A stretch of 64,000 nucleotides of DNA, from positions 1 through 64,000 of the forward strand of contig JAFUFU010000036.1 in the NCBI GenBank assembly GCA_017469785.1, given 5' to 3'. Each line of letters starts with the position of its first letter. Position 1 is the first letter of the stretch. Position numbers and translations under genes: made by a program. Below, in pieces: positions 14,798-22,939 of this stretch. The stretch is from Treponema sp. (GTDB lineage: Bacteria > Spirochaetota > Spirochaetia > Treponematales > Treponemataceae). The notes beneath the pieces were generated by a model. That model saw only the letters and a program-made list of their open reading frames with translations, ran no database searches and had not been told where the DNA came from.

Positions 14798-15085
14798 ATG
14801 ATGATTGGAAGAATTGACAATGTAAATCCTCTTAACAATGTTCAGAATACTCGTCGCACGCAAGCTAAGGAAAATACATACTCTACAGCAGATCAGGTAA
14901 ATGTTTCTGATGAAGCGAAAGCAGCAGCAGAAGCCTATTACCTCAATCAGGTTGCGGCAGAAACTCCGGACATTCGGCAGGATCTCGTTGCCGCCATCAA
15001 AGAAAAGATTAAGGATCCAAACTACTTGAATCAGGCTGTTATCGCATCAACAGCTGACAGACTTCTTGCTAGCTATGGACTTTAA
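14798..15085 (+). CDS. flgM: Flagellar anti-sigma-28 factor
   Basis: A 95-residue protein. Its N-terminal half is disordered and polar; its C-terminal half carries the FlgM pattern DQVNVSDEAKAAAEAY and VAAIKEKIKDPNYL, which in FlgM binds sigma-28 (FliA) until the flagellar hook is complete. It fits a motile spirochaete with late flagellar genes under sigma-28. It follows rsmI closely and is closed by a terminator. The alternative start ATG 14801 would remove one residue. Confidence 0.8.
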   Translation: MMIGRIDNVNPLNNVQNTRRTQAKENTYSTADQVNVSDEAKAAAEAYYLNQVAAETPDIRQDLVAAIKEKIKDPNYLNQAVIASTADRLLASYGL

Positions 15086-15112
15086 CTGAACGGCAACGGT
15101 GTCGCTTACAGA

Positions 15113-15137
15113 AAGACGGATTCGCTTCCGTCTTTTT
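15113..15137 (+). terminator. Terminator after flgM
   Basis: Stem AAGACGGA (15113-15120) and TCCGTCTT with a short loop, followed by a T-rich run. Confidence 0.85.
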
Positions 15138-15241
15138 TTATTGATATGGAGCAATTCCAAGTCCGTACTGAAATCAGGATGTACAGTTCGGAATCTCTTA
15201 AATATAAAAGCTGATAGACTTCGGCATGACAAAGGAAAAAA

Positions 15242-16390
15242 ATGGCAGATTTTTCATTCAAGGTTTCACCAAATATTCTTTTAGGTTCCTATACAACGAG
15301 CAGAATCGGCTCTACCCTTCTTTCATATGGCACAAAATTCATGTTGATTCTCGACCCGATTTTACGCGAGAACGGCTCTTCTGAAAAAATCACGAAAGTC
15401 CTCGATGATAAAAAAATCGACTATTTCATTTTTGATGAACTTTCAATGAGCGGGGAATCTGAAATCCTTGAGCGGACGCTAAAACTCGCCCGCGAGGCCC
15501 ACGTCCATGGAGTGATTGCCGTCGGTGGAGGCAAACCAATCAGAATTGGACGCGCCCTCTGCGCATTGTACAACGAAAATCACGATTTGTATGATTATCT
15601 AGACGGTTCGCAGCCGCTGGCAAATCCCCTGCCCCTTATCTGTATTCCGACGACTATCCGCGATGCATTTATTTTCACGGACAAAATTCCCCTTGTTGAT
15701 GCGCGAAGTTCAACGCTTCGCCTGATAAAGGCACAGAGCGGCATCTGTAAATTCGTCCTATTCGACCCTACTCTTACAGCGACCCTCACTGAGAATCAAG
15801 TTGAATCCATGTCTCTGGAAACGTTGTGTATTGCCACTGAAAGCTACCTCTCACAACGGGAAAATTTCTTCAGCGATATGATGGCAGAAAAAGCTGTAGA
15901 ATTGCTCGGCTATGCCCTCGACGGATCCCAGTCACTTACAGTCACAACACCAAAGGAAGAATTGCTCTCAGAAGGCGGTTGCATGGCTTCACTGTCTGCG
16001 GCAACATCTTCAGTAGGAATCGCCTCCCTTCTTGCCATGTGCATCAACGCCCGTTACAAGATTTCCCGCTCACTGGTTACGACGATTCTCTTTCCTTACA
16101 TGATTGAAGAATGTGCAAAATTCAAGGCCGACAGGCTTTCTGTCCTCGCAAAGAAAATGGGGATAGCGCAAGCGGAACAGACTGACGAAGAAGCATCCCA
16201 CGCTTTCGCTGAAAATATCCGCCAGAGAATCGCAAAGGCAAATCTGCCGGCTCGTCTCAAAGACTTGTCCATCTCCCTTGAGCAACTCGCCCTCGCCGCT
16301 GAAGACGCAGGCCAGCTCGATATTCTTCATTCGCTGCCAAGAAGCATGAACAGCGATGATTTGTTCACCCTGATTAAGACAGCTTACTAG
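15242..16390 (+). CDS. Iron-containing alcohol dehydrogenase homologue lacking the metal histidines
   Basis: A 382-residue protein with the overall layout of glycerol dehydrogenase-like Fe-ADHs: a glycine-rich GVIAVGGGKPIRIGR (about 95-109) where active relatives have GGGSxxDxxK, and PTTIRDAF in place of PTTxxTGSE. The C-terminal metal site is altered. The family Asp is Glu (ETLCIATESY), and the stretch that normally holds two metal His (AH...PHG) reads LLAMCINARYKISRS, without His. It is therefore likely catalytically altered or a regulatory or structural relative. SD AAAGGA lies close to the start. The TrmH-family gene follows 7 bp later. Confidence 0.75.
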   Translation: MADFSFKVSPNILLGSYTTSRIGSTLLSYGTKFMLILDPILRENGSSEKITKVLDDKKIDYFIFDELSMSGESEILERTLKLAREAHVHGVIAVGGGKPIRIGRALCALYNENHDLYDYLDGSQPLANPLPLICIPTTIRDAFIFTDKIPLVDARSSTLRLIKAQSGICKFVLFDPTLTATLTENQVESMSLETLCIATESYLSQRENFFSDMMAEKAVELLGYALDGSQSLTVTTPKEELLSEGGCMASLSAATSSVGIASLLAMCINARYKISRSLVTTILFPYMIEECAKFKADRLSVLAKKMGIAQAEQTDEEASHAFAENIRQRIAKANLPARLKDLSISLEQLALAAEDAGQLDILHSLPRSMNSDDLFTLIKTAY

Positions 16391-16397
16391 GCGAATC

Positions 16398-17228
16398 ATG
16401 ATTGAGCCTCACAAACTTAATCAGCTCCAGCCGGGCCAGAAACGCCGGAAACTTGCTCTGACTTTCGGCGCGCTGGAACGTGATGTTGACGGAATTCCAG
16501 AAAAAGGAAACGAATACAATTTTAAAAGCATTTCACGGGCCGAATACATCAAAAAATTACTTTCCATTGTGATTCAGGACGAAGAACTTCCAGAGGACAG
16601 CAAAAAACAACTTGAGGAAGTTTTAAAAATCCAGCCCTTTGATGAAAAACGAGCTTGCAACCTCGCGCGGAACAATCTCCTTGCAATCATCGGAACATTT
16701 CCTGCCGAGTGGGATTTGATTATCGCGCCCCACGCTTCTCCGGTTGACGAGAACGGAATCGTAAAGAAACGGGATTTTTTTCCAGGTGTCTATGTTTATG
16801 CCGAAGACATCCGCTCGCCTTTCAACTGCGGCTCGATTTTCCGCACTGCAGAAGCAATGGGAGCAGAAAAGGTCCTGATTTCACCCATGTGCATCGACCC
16901 GAATCATCCGAAAGCTTTACGCAGCGGAATGGGCTGCATCGAGACCATCGGCTTTGAACGAAAAAGCCTCGAGGAGCTGGTACAATTCTCAAAAGAAAAT
17001 GAATTGCCTATTTTTGTCCTTGAGACAGGCGGAACAGCAATCGAGGAATTTGAGTTCCCCAAAAGAGGAATCTGTATCATAGGCTCGGAGGAACTTGGCG
17101 TAAGCCCGCAGGCTCTTTCCGCAGCGTCTTACGGCCGGGTGACAATCCCCATGAAAGGACTAAAAGCCTCCCTGAATGTGGGTGTCGCCTACGGAATATT
17201 GATGCAGGCCTGGGTCAGTCGGCTTTAA
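16398..17228 (+). CDS. TrmH/SpoU-family RNA 2'-O-methyltransferase
   Basis: A 276-residue SPOUT-class enzyme. An N-terminal substrate-recognition region of about 120 residues is followed by the SPOUT domain, with the three knot motifs: DIRSPFNCGSIFRTAEAMGA (motif 1, about 135-154), CIIGSEELGVSPQAL (motif 2) and VTIPMKGLKASLNVGVAYGI (motif 3). It methylates a tRNA or rRNA ribose; which one cannot be told. It is probably translated with the preceding Fe-ADH homologue. Its last 14 bp overlap the end of the convergent HDOD gene. Confidence 0.88.
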   Translation: MIEPHKLNQLQPGQKRRKLALTFGALERDVDGIPEKGNEYNFKSISRAEYIKKLLSIVIQDEELPEDSKKQLEEVLKIQPFDEKRACNLARNNLLAIIGTFPAEWDLIIAPHASPVDENGIVKKRDFFPGVYVYAEDIRSPFNCGSIFRTAEAMGAEKVLISPMCIDPNHPKALRSGMGCIETIGFERKSLEELVQFSKENELPIFVLETGGTAIEEFEFPKRGICIIGSEELGVSPQALSAASYGRVTIPMKGLKASLNVGVAYGILMQAWVSRL

Positions 17229-18717
17229 AAGCGGCAGACAGCTTTTCTGAGATTTTGCCGAGCTGGGCTTCGCTTCCGATTCCGAACATTCTGAGCACGT
17301 CCAAATCAAACTGATAATAATCGACTTCGTGGGTTTCATAATGCGAAAGCATATCAGCAAGATATACGATAGAAGTAAGCTTCTTGGTCGCCGGCGAGGC
17401 CATGTCCGGCTCATGGTGATGACGGATAACTGAAATGATTATGTCCGGAAAGTTCCATTTTTCGGCAATGAGCGCGCCGACTTCGCCATGGTTCACGCCA
17501 GCAAGCAACTTTTCAAAAATTTCCGGAGAAAGATTTCTCTGGCGGCAAATATCGGCGATGTTTTCGACAAAATCAGGATGAGCGGTGGCAAAAACCAACT
17601 TTCCCATATCATGCAGAAGTCCGCAAACGTAAGAATCGTCTATGATATCGCGGTCTGAGGCACAGAAATTGCGCGCGAGATTGTATGAATAGAAAGCGAC
17701 CCGATATGCATGAGTCCAGAGCATCTTCTGGGATGCGCCCCCCAGCCCCTCAAGATTTTTGGCAGAACCGACAGAGAGGAGCATTCCCTTTATTCCGCGG
17801 ATTCCGACCAGCTTAACGGCATCGGCAATGCTACGGCAGGGAGAGGCAAGTGCAAAAGTGACGGAATTGACAAGTTTGAGCAAATCTGTGGTGAGGGAGA
17901 CATCGCTTGAAATGGCCATTGCAATTTCGCTCATCTTGGTGTTTGCATCGCTTATGAGACGATTTACGCGCATGATGCTCTCCCGGAACTGCGGGATTTC
18001 GTCGATAAGCTTGATGAATTCATGCGAGGCCATGGTCAGACCGCGCTGGGTTTTTTCGTTGATTGGAAGAATGATTCTGGTGATTGTCTCGCCGTTTTCG
18101 CAAAGAATCTGGAAATTTTCTTCGGTAAGGCCGATTTTTTCAAGCATGAGAATCATGATAACGATACCGAGACCTGCGCCCTCCGACAAATCGACGACCT
18201 GTGTCATAGCCTGATCAACGGAAGTGTACTGCTGGGCGCGGCTGAGCTTGTCATGCATTCGTTTGTATTCATGGAATGTCAGCTCGGAATTGTTGCGGAC
18301 TTCGATTTTGATACGGTTGTTTCGAGTTTGCAGGATGAGCTTGACGTACAATCCCGTAAGTTTTTGCATTGCAAGATAATGACGGATATTGTTGAGAGTT
18401 TCTTCCTTGAAGGTTTTCATGCCAAGCTCATAATCACCGTCATCGAACAAGTCAAGGTTCTTTTCTTTGAAGTAGATTCGCTTGGTATTTGCCTTTTTGG
18501 CATTTGTTACAAGCTCGTTAAGACAATATCGAAGATACGTGCCCATGTGGTCCTGACCAAGCTCTGAGAGAAAGGCTGTGAGAACCTGCTCCATGTACTC
18601 CGACATCTCGCGCGGAAGCGTATAGGTCGTGATTGAAAGAGGAATTCCAGCGCGAATAGCCATTTTGATTTTTGAATTATCAAGACTGACTTTTGGGGTT
18701 TTCGTATCTTGCTGCAT
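17215..18717 (-). CDS. HDOD signalling protein with N-terminal ATPase-like domain
   Basis: A 500-residue protein. Residues about 40-215 resemble a GHKL histidine-kinase ATPase fold: CLNELVTNAKKAN (N-box-like), LFDDGDYEL, EGAGLGIVIMILMLEKIG (G-box-like). Residues about 230-440 form the HDOD domain (IPQFRESIMRVNRLI, VNSVTFALASPCRSIADAV, LLHDMGKLVFATAHPDF). The HD pair is present (LLHDMGK), though HDOD domains are often non-hydrolytic. Such proteins couple signals to motility or cell-cycle outputs. TATAAT lies nine bases before the start, leaving almost no leader. No membrane segments. Confidence 0.82.
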   Translation of the reverse strand: MQQDTKTPKVSLDNSKIKMAIRAGIPLSITTYTLPREMSEYMEQVLTAFLSELGQDHMGTYLRYCLNELVTNAKKANTKRIYFKEKNLDLFDDGDYELGMKTFKEETLNNIRHYLAMQKLTGLYVKLILQTRNNRIKIEVRNNSELTFHEYKRMHDKLSRAQQYTSVDQAMTQVVDLSEGAGLGIVIMILMLEKIGLTEENFQILCENGETITRIILPINEKTQRGLTMASHEFIKLIDEIPQFRESIMRVNRLISDANTKMSEIAMAISSDVSLTTDLLKLVNSVTFALASPCRSIADAVKLVGIRGIKGMLLSVGSAKNLEGLGGASQKMLWTHAYRVAFYSYNLARNFCASDRDIIDDSYVCGLLHDMGKLVFATAHPDFVENIADICRQRNLSPEIFEKLLAGVNHGEVGALIAEKWNFPDIIISVIRHHHEPDMASPATKKLTSIVYLADMLSHYETHEVDYYQFDLDVLRMFGIGSEAQLGKISEKLSAAFKAD

Positions 18718-18801
18718 ATTAGATAGATTATACTATATTTTTTATATTTTGGAAACCATTATAAAGTGTTGAGTAAATCTTTATATTCGGGCAAAATAGA
18801 A

Positions 18802-19905
18802 TGTATGTACGATTGTTTTCTTGCACAGCTCCTCGTGCTTGTCTTGATTTTTTTCTGCTCGGCACGAATCTTTTTCCTGAAAAATGCCCGGGTTGACTGC
18901 TTTGCGGCCTTTGCCCCGCTTGCCCTCATCATTTCAATTTTCATCTTTGTCTGCTTCGGTTTTTCTGTGGTAACACTAGCGGTTTTTTCCTTGTCGTTGC
19001 TCGCATTTTTCACGAATTTCCGCGCGGTTCTCAGGCTTCAGGCTCAGCTCATCGTTGACAGCTACAGCGTCCTTTTCAATATTTTCTCGGTTCTTCTCCT
19101 GATCAGTTCAATTTTATGCGCCGCCGTCATAATCATGTTCCGCCCCGTAAAATACAGCGAAAAAGATTTCGGAATCAAAAAAACGCAGTATGCGCTCAGC
19201 GGAAGCTTGTCGAATCTTCATATCCGCGAAAGCTATTTTTCCGGCGAGCGCTTTTCCGGCAAGGCTTTCGCGTACGAGCCTGTCTGCCACGATGAGATTA
19301 CCGAAGAACTTTATTCAAGGAATCCGATTCTTATTTTTTCTCCCGGAGTCCGTGCGACCGTCCAGAATTACGAGCCTTATCTCATGCTCCTTGCTCAAAA
19401 AGGATACAAGGTTCTTTCCGCTGACTTGTACACAACCGATACAAAGTTGCTTGAAAGTCTTTCGGACAACTCATTCTTGAAGTCAATTCTCGACTCCCCC
19501 TTCATGCGCCGCGCAGCCTCAGTTCATTTCTCACGCACAAAAAACGAGGAATTCGAGCAGATTCTTGCAAAAGAAAAATCACTGGCAACAAAAAAATATT
19601 CCGCCCTTACAAAACTTGCACTGGAAGTGTTCGGCGATGAATCGATAGTTTTCTATATCGTTGACAATGTTGATTTCGATTCAATTTATGCCGTAATAGA
19701 AGAATTTAATACTGAACCTTACGCCAACGCAAAGGGATTCTTTTCAATGAACCGTGTTGACGAATATACGACCGGAGGATTCGGATTCATTGAGCAAACC
19801 GACGTTCTTCTGGCCCACAGAAAAGGCATCGAGCGGGAAAGCAAATTCTTCATTCCGCGCTATGTCGCCAACAAAACAATAAAAGCAATCGAGGAGGCAA
19901 AATAA
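18802..19905 (+). CDS. Membrane-anchored alpha/beta-hydrolase-like protein
   Basis: A protein of about 367 residues. The first 110 residues make four hydrophobic segments. The soluble part contains NPILIFSPGVRATVQNYEPY, resembling the oxyanion-hole region of alpha/beta hydrolases, and GYKVLSADLY. No clear GxSxG nucleophile elbow is seen, so catalytic activity is doubtful. ATG 18802 is preferred to TTG 18766. A promoter with TTATAA, a 17-bp spacer and TATATT lies just upstream. It overlaps no neighbour and ends 1 bp before the Nif3-like gene. Function unknown. Confidence 0.6.
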   Translation, partial: CMYDCFLAQLLVLVLIFFCSARIFFLKNARVDCFAAFAPLALIISIFIFVCFGFSVVTLAVFSLSLLAFFTNFRAVLRLQAQLIVDSYSVLFNIFSVLLLISSILCAAVIIMFRPVKYSEKDFGIKKTQYALSGSLSNLHIRESYFSGERFSGKAFAYEPVCHDEITEELYSRNPILIFSPGVRATVQNYEPYLMLLAQKGYKVLSADLYTTDTKLLESLSDNSFLKSILDSPFMRRAASVHFSRTKNEEFEQILAKEKSLATKKYSALTKLALEVFGDESIVFYIVDNVDFDSIYAVIEEFNTEPYANAKGFFSMNRVDEYTTGGFGFIEQTDVLLAHRKGIERESKFFIPRYVANKTIKAIEEAK

Positions 19906-19906
19906 A

Positions 19907-20680
19907 ATGTCCATGACTCTGACAGAACTCAACCGTTATTTCAATTCATTTCTCCATAAGGAAGATTATGACTCAGACATCTCTTTAAACGGAATCCAGA
20001 TTTCAAACTCCAAGCCGGACGAAAAACCGATTACAAAAGTTGCCTTTGCCGTTGACGCCTGTGAAGCAACGGCCTTGAAAGCCGCCGAGGCCGGAGCTCA
20101 GGTCCTTTTCGTACATCACGGCCTTTTCTGGGGACATTGCGAGACAATCACAGGAACCCACTACAAGCGGGTTGCCGCCTTCCTCAAAAATGACCTGGCT
20201 CTCATCGCATATCATATTCCGCTGGATGCAAATGAATTCGTGGGAAACAATTTCGGACTTGCGAAGCGAATCGGGCTTGAAAAAGTCCGCCCCTTCGGGA
20301 AATGGCGGGGCATGACGCTTGGAGCAAGCGGTGAGCTTCCTTCTGAATGTACAATCGAAGAACTGGCGCAAAAGCTTTTTCCAAACGGCGAAAAACCTGC
20401 GCACATCTTTCCCTTCGGCAAAAAAATGATTAAAAAGGTGGCGATTATCTCAGGCGGTGCCGGCGATGATTTTTCTCAGGCTGTGAAAATCGGTGCGGAC
20501 GCATACATCACCGGGGAAGTCGGACATGAAGAGTTCCACGCAATCGAAGAGTCCGGAATCAATGTGATTGCAGGCGGTCATTACAACACAGAGACTGTCG
20601 GCGTTCAGCTTGTACAAAAACGCCTTGAAGAAGATAAAGGTCTGGACACGGTCTTTATCGACATTCCTACAGGTTTATGA
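19907..20680 (+). CDS. Nif3-like dinuclear metal centre protein
   Basis: A 257-residue member of the Nif3/YbgI/GTP cyclohydrolase I type 2 family. The metal-binding pattern VHHGLFWG (about 66-73) and HIPLDAN (about 103-109) is present, as are VISGGAGDD and ITGEVGHEEFHA near the C-terminus. The family forms hexameric toroids with a di-metal site; its biological role is debated. The Shine-Dalgarno GAGGAG overlaps the end of the preceding gene, so the two are coupled. lspA follows after 36 bp. Confidence 0.9.
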   Translation: MSMTLTELNRYFNSFLHKEDYDSDISLNGIQISNSKPDEKPITKVAFAVDACEATALKAAEAGAQVLFVHHGLFWGHCETITGTHYKRVAAFLKNDLALIAYHIPLDANEFVGNNFGLAKRIGLEKVRPFGKWRGMTLGASGELPSECTIEELAQKLFPNGEKPAHIFPFGKKMIKKVAIISGGAGDDFSQAVKIGADAYITGEVGHEEFHAIEESGINVIAGGHYNTETVGVQLVQKRLEEDKGLDTVFIDIPTGL

Positions 20681-20716
20681 TAAAATCTCTGCACAAAACT
20701 CAATTAAGGTAAAAAA

Positions 20717-21301
20717 ATGTCAGACAATACTATAGAAGTTTCATTCAAGCCAAAATATTTTACGGCAAAAAAACTTGTTCCCCTCATTCTTGTCATTCTG
20801 GTAGTTTTGCTGGATCAGCTCACAAAGCTCATTGTCACAGATACCATTCCTCTATATGAAATCGGCTCGTCTTTTTTCGGCGGATTTTTGAGGTTTGTCC
20901 ATGTGAACAATCCGGGAATCGCATTCAGCATTGGGCAAGGCTGGTCACTTGCCGTACGTGGCATCCTTTTCAGAATTATTCCGCTCATTGTCATCATCGT
21001 TGTACTTGGTGTATATATGCGGAATGATGATTTCAGTACTCTGCAGCGGTGGAGCATCGCCGGAATCATAGGTGGCGGATTCGGAAATCTGATTGACCGC
21101 TTTTTCAGGGCAGAAGGCGTCGTCGATTTCATTGATTTTCAGTGGTTCGGAATCGCCAAAGCCCCCTTCAAATTTCTCCGCTGGGAACGATGGCCAACAT
21201 TCAATATCGCCGACTCCGCCGTGGTTGTCTGCGGAATTCTGCTTCTGCTTTCATTTATCATCTCTGTGAAGAAAAGTCGGGTCAAGGAGAACGCGGAATG
21301 A
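20717..21301 (+). CDS. lspA: Prolipoprotein signal peptidase II
   Basis: A 194-residue inner-membrane aspartyl protease that cleaves lipoprotein signal peptides after diacylglyceryl transfer. Four transmembrane segments are seen. The catalytic dyad is present: NLIDRFFR (first Asp, about residue 119) and FNIADSAVV (second Asp, about residue 159). HVNNPGIAF before the second helix pair is also diagnostic. Its likely substrates include the lipoprotein at 2206. SD AAGG. Its stop codon overlaps the next ATG (ATGA). Confidence 0.96.
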   Translation: MSDNTIEVSFKPKYFTAKKLVPLILVILVVLLDQLTKLIVTDTIPLYEIGSSFFGGFLRFVHVNNPGIAFSIGQGWSLAVRGILFRIIPLIVIIVVLGVYMRNDDFSTLQRWSIAGIIGGGFGNLIDRFFRAEGVVDFIDFQWFGIAKAPFKFLRWERWPTFNIADSAVVVCGILLLLSFIISVKKSRVKENAE

Positions 21302-21591
21302 CAAAAAAAGAAAGAACATTGCTCTTTACGATTTGCGTAATCATTTACAATATAATAATCGGATTGGCAATTGAAGCCGTGCTGATTGTCTCGCTTCTCT
21401 TCTTTCTCGCCGAAAATCCGAAGCTCGCGGAAAGCGTTTTCACTCAAGTCGCGCTGCCACTGCTCCTGTTAATCGGTCTTATTGCGGCCATGTCAATTTC
21501 AGTTCGCTCTGTCGGCTGGGCGATAAGAAAATTCAATCTGGAAGACAAACTAGACCCAAAAGTAGTTTCCCGCTATCAGAAGAAACTGTAA
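21298..21591 (+). CDS. Small membrane protein coupled to lspA
   Basis: A 97-residue protein starting MTKKERTLLF. ATG 21298 overlaps the lspA stop and has AAGGAGA upstream. Two hydrophobic helices (about 8-35 and 48-68) are followed by a charged tail (EDKLDPKVVSRYQKKL). This size and pattern are seen next to lspA in other treponemes by memory only; no function can be given. Confidence 0.72.
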   Translation: MTKKERTLLFTICVIIYNIIIGLAIEAVLIVSLLFFLAENPKLAESVFTQVALPLLLLIGLIAAMSISVRSVGWAIRKFNLEDKLDPKVVSRYQKKL

Positions 21592-21640
21592 GCCAAAAAT
21601 TCCTCACAACGGGAGCAGCTTTAAGTGCAAAAAGACGGTA

Positions 21641-21770
21641 AATGCAAAAAAACGGTCGGAATCGGGGTTCTGACAAAAAACCGCTTGAACTTGTTCACCG
21701 CGGTTTTTATGGCAGGTTCCCGATGCGAGCACATTTGTTGTTGTGCTCGTTTGTAGACCGTTTTTTTTGT
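21641..21770 (+). ncRNA. Structured RNA-like element, copy B
   Basis: The second copy of the element at 4642-4746. P1 is CAAAAAAACGGTC (21645-21657) with GACCG plus a T-run (21756-21769). P2 is ATCGGG with CCCGAT, where copy A has GTCGAA/TTCGAC, so both sides changed together. The GT/TT internal loop and TCTG/CAGG are identical in both copies. The inner arm is AAACCGC/GCGGTTT with hairpin TGAA-CTTG-TTCA, also covarying. Copy B has one extra hairpin, GAGCACA/TGTGCTC (21726-21748). It lies between convergent lspA-operon and pta genes. Confidence 0.55.
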
Positions 21771-21790
21771 TTATCTGTTATTTTTTTTAC

Positions 21791-22816
21791 TTATGCCTGC
21801 AATGCTGTAACTGCTACAGTATCGACGATTTCGTCTACATTACAGCCGCGGCTAAGATCGTTAAGCGGTTTTGCAAAGCCCTGACAGATAGGGCCGATTG
21901 CCTTCCAGCCACCCATGCGGGCTGCGATTTTGTAACCGATATTTCCTGCATTGATGTTGGGGAAGATGAAAGTGTTTGCATGACCAGCGACTTTGCTGCC
22001 AGGCGCCTTGAGCTCGCCGACTTCTGGAGCGATTGCGGCATCAAACTGGAATTCGCCGTCCAAAGCCAAGTCAGGAGCTTTTTCGTGAGCGATGTTTGTT
22101 GCGTGAACGACCTTTTCGACTGTGTTGCCGTCTTTTGGGTCGGCTCCAGAGCCTTTTGTTGAGAATGAAAGCATTGCGACTCTTGGCTCGATTCCAGCGA
22201 TTGCCTTTGCTGTTCCTGCAGAAGCGATTGCGATGTCAGCCAGCTGGTTCTCGTCTGGGTTGATGTTGATTGCACAGTCACCGAAAACTGCGATTCCCTC
22301 TGAGAGATATTTGTTTCCGCCCTCTGGAGCGACCATGATGAAGCATGAAGAAACAGTGCTGCATCCAGGAGCAGTTTTGATAACCTGGAGTCCCGGTCGG
22401 AGAGTGTTTGCCGTTGAGTGGCATGCTCCAGAAACGAAACCGTCAGCATCTCCTGCCTTGAGGATAAGAGCGCCGTACATGGTGTAATCTTTAAGCACAT
22501 AAGCTTTTGCGGCAGCAACATCTGCGTATTCTGGCAGACCGGTCTTTTTGTTGAGTTTGCCTTCGCGGGCTTTGTACAAAATTTCAGCGTATTTATCGGC
22601 ATTTGAATCAGCCTGCGGATCAACAATATTGACTCCGCTCATGTCAAAACCAAATTTCTCAATTTCAGCTTTATTGCCGAGAAGGATAATTTTTGCGATG
22701 CCCTCTTTTACGATGCGTGAAGCAGCCTCAACGACGCGCTTGTCTTCACCTTCACAAAGAACGATTGTTTTGCCAGCAGTTTTTGCTTTGGCACGAAGTT
22801 CTTTTACAAAATCCAT
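21791..22816 (-). CDS. pta: Phosphate acetyltransferase
   Basis: A 341-residue short-form Pta that interconverts acetyl-CoA and acetyl phosphate in fermentative acetate formation. Motifs: FVSGACHSTANTLRPGLQVI (about 130-149), FGDCAININPDENQLADIAI, MLSFSTKGSGADPKDG and the C-terminal FPNINAGNIGYKIAARMGGW. It lacks the N-terminal regulatory domain of E. coli Pta, as is normal for anaerobes. SD AGAGG. It is monocistronic by position; ackA is not in the window. Confidence 0.96.
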   Translation of the reverse strand: MDFVKELRAKAKTAGKTIVLCEGEDKRVVEAASRIVKEGIAKIILLGNKAEIEKFGFDMSGVNIVDPQADSNADKYAEILYKAREGKLNKKTGLPEYADVAAAKAYVLKDYTMYGALILKAGDADGFVSGACHSTANTLRPGLQVIKTAPGCSTVSSCFIMVAPEGGNKYLSEGIAVFGDCAININPDENQLADIAIASAGTAKAIAGIEPRVAMLSFSTKGSGADPKDGNTVEKVVHATNIAHEKAPDLALDGEFQFDAAIAPEVGELKAPGSKVAGHANTFIFPNINAGNIGYKIAARMGGWKAIGPICQGFAKPLNDLSRGCNVDEIVDTVAVTALQA

Positions 22817-22939
22817 GTTTTGCCTCTATAATATATAAATTTTTTTGCGACTATTATTTTAGCCCTTTTGCCCAGAGAATCAATTAAAAATTCCAACATT
22901 TTTTTAGTCTTTTCTGTGATACAAGACAAAAATCAGAGA

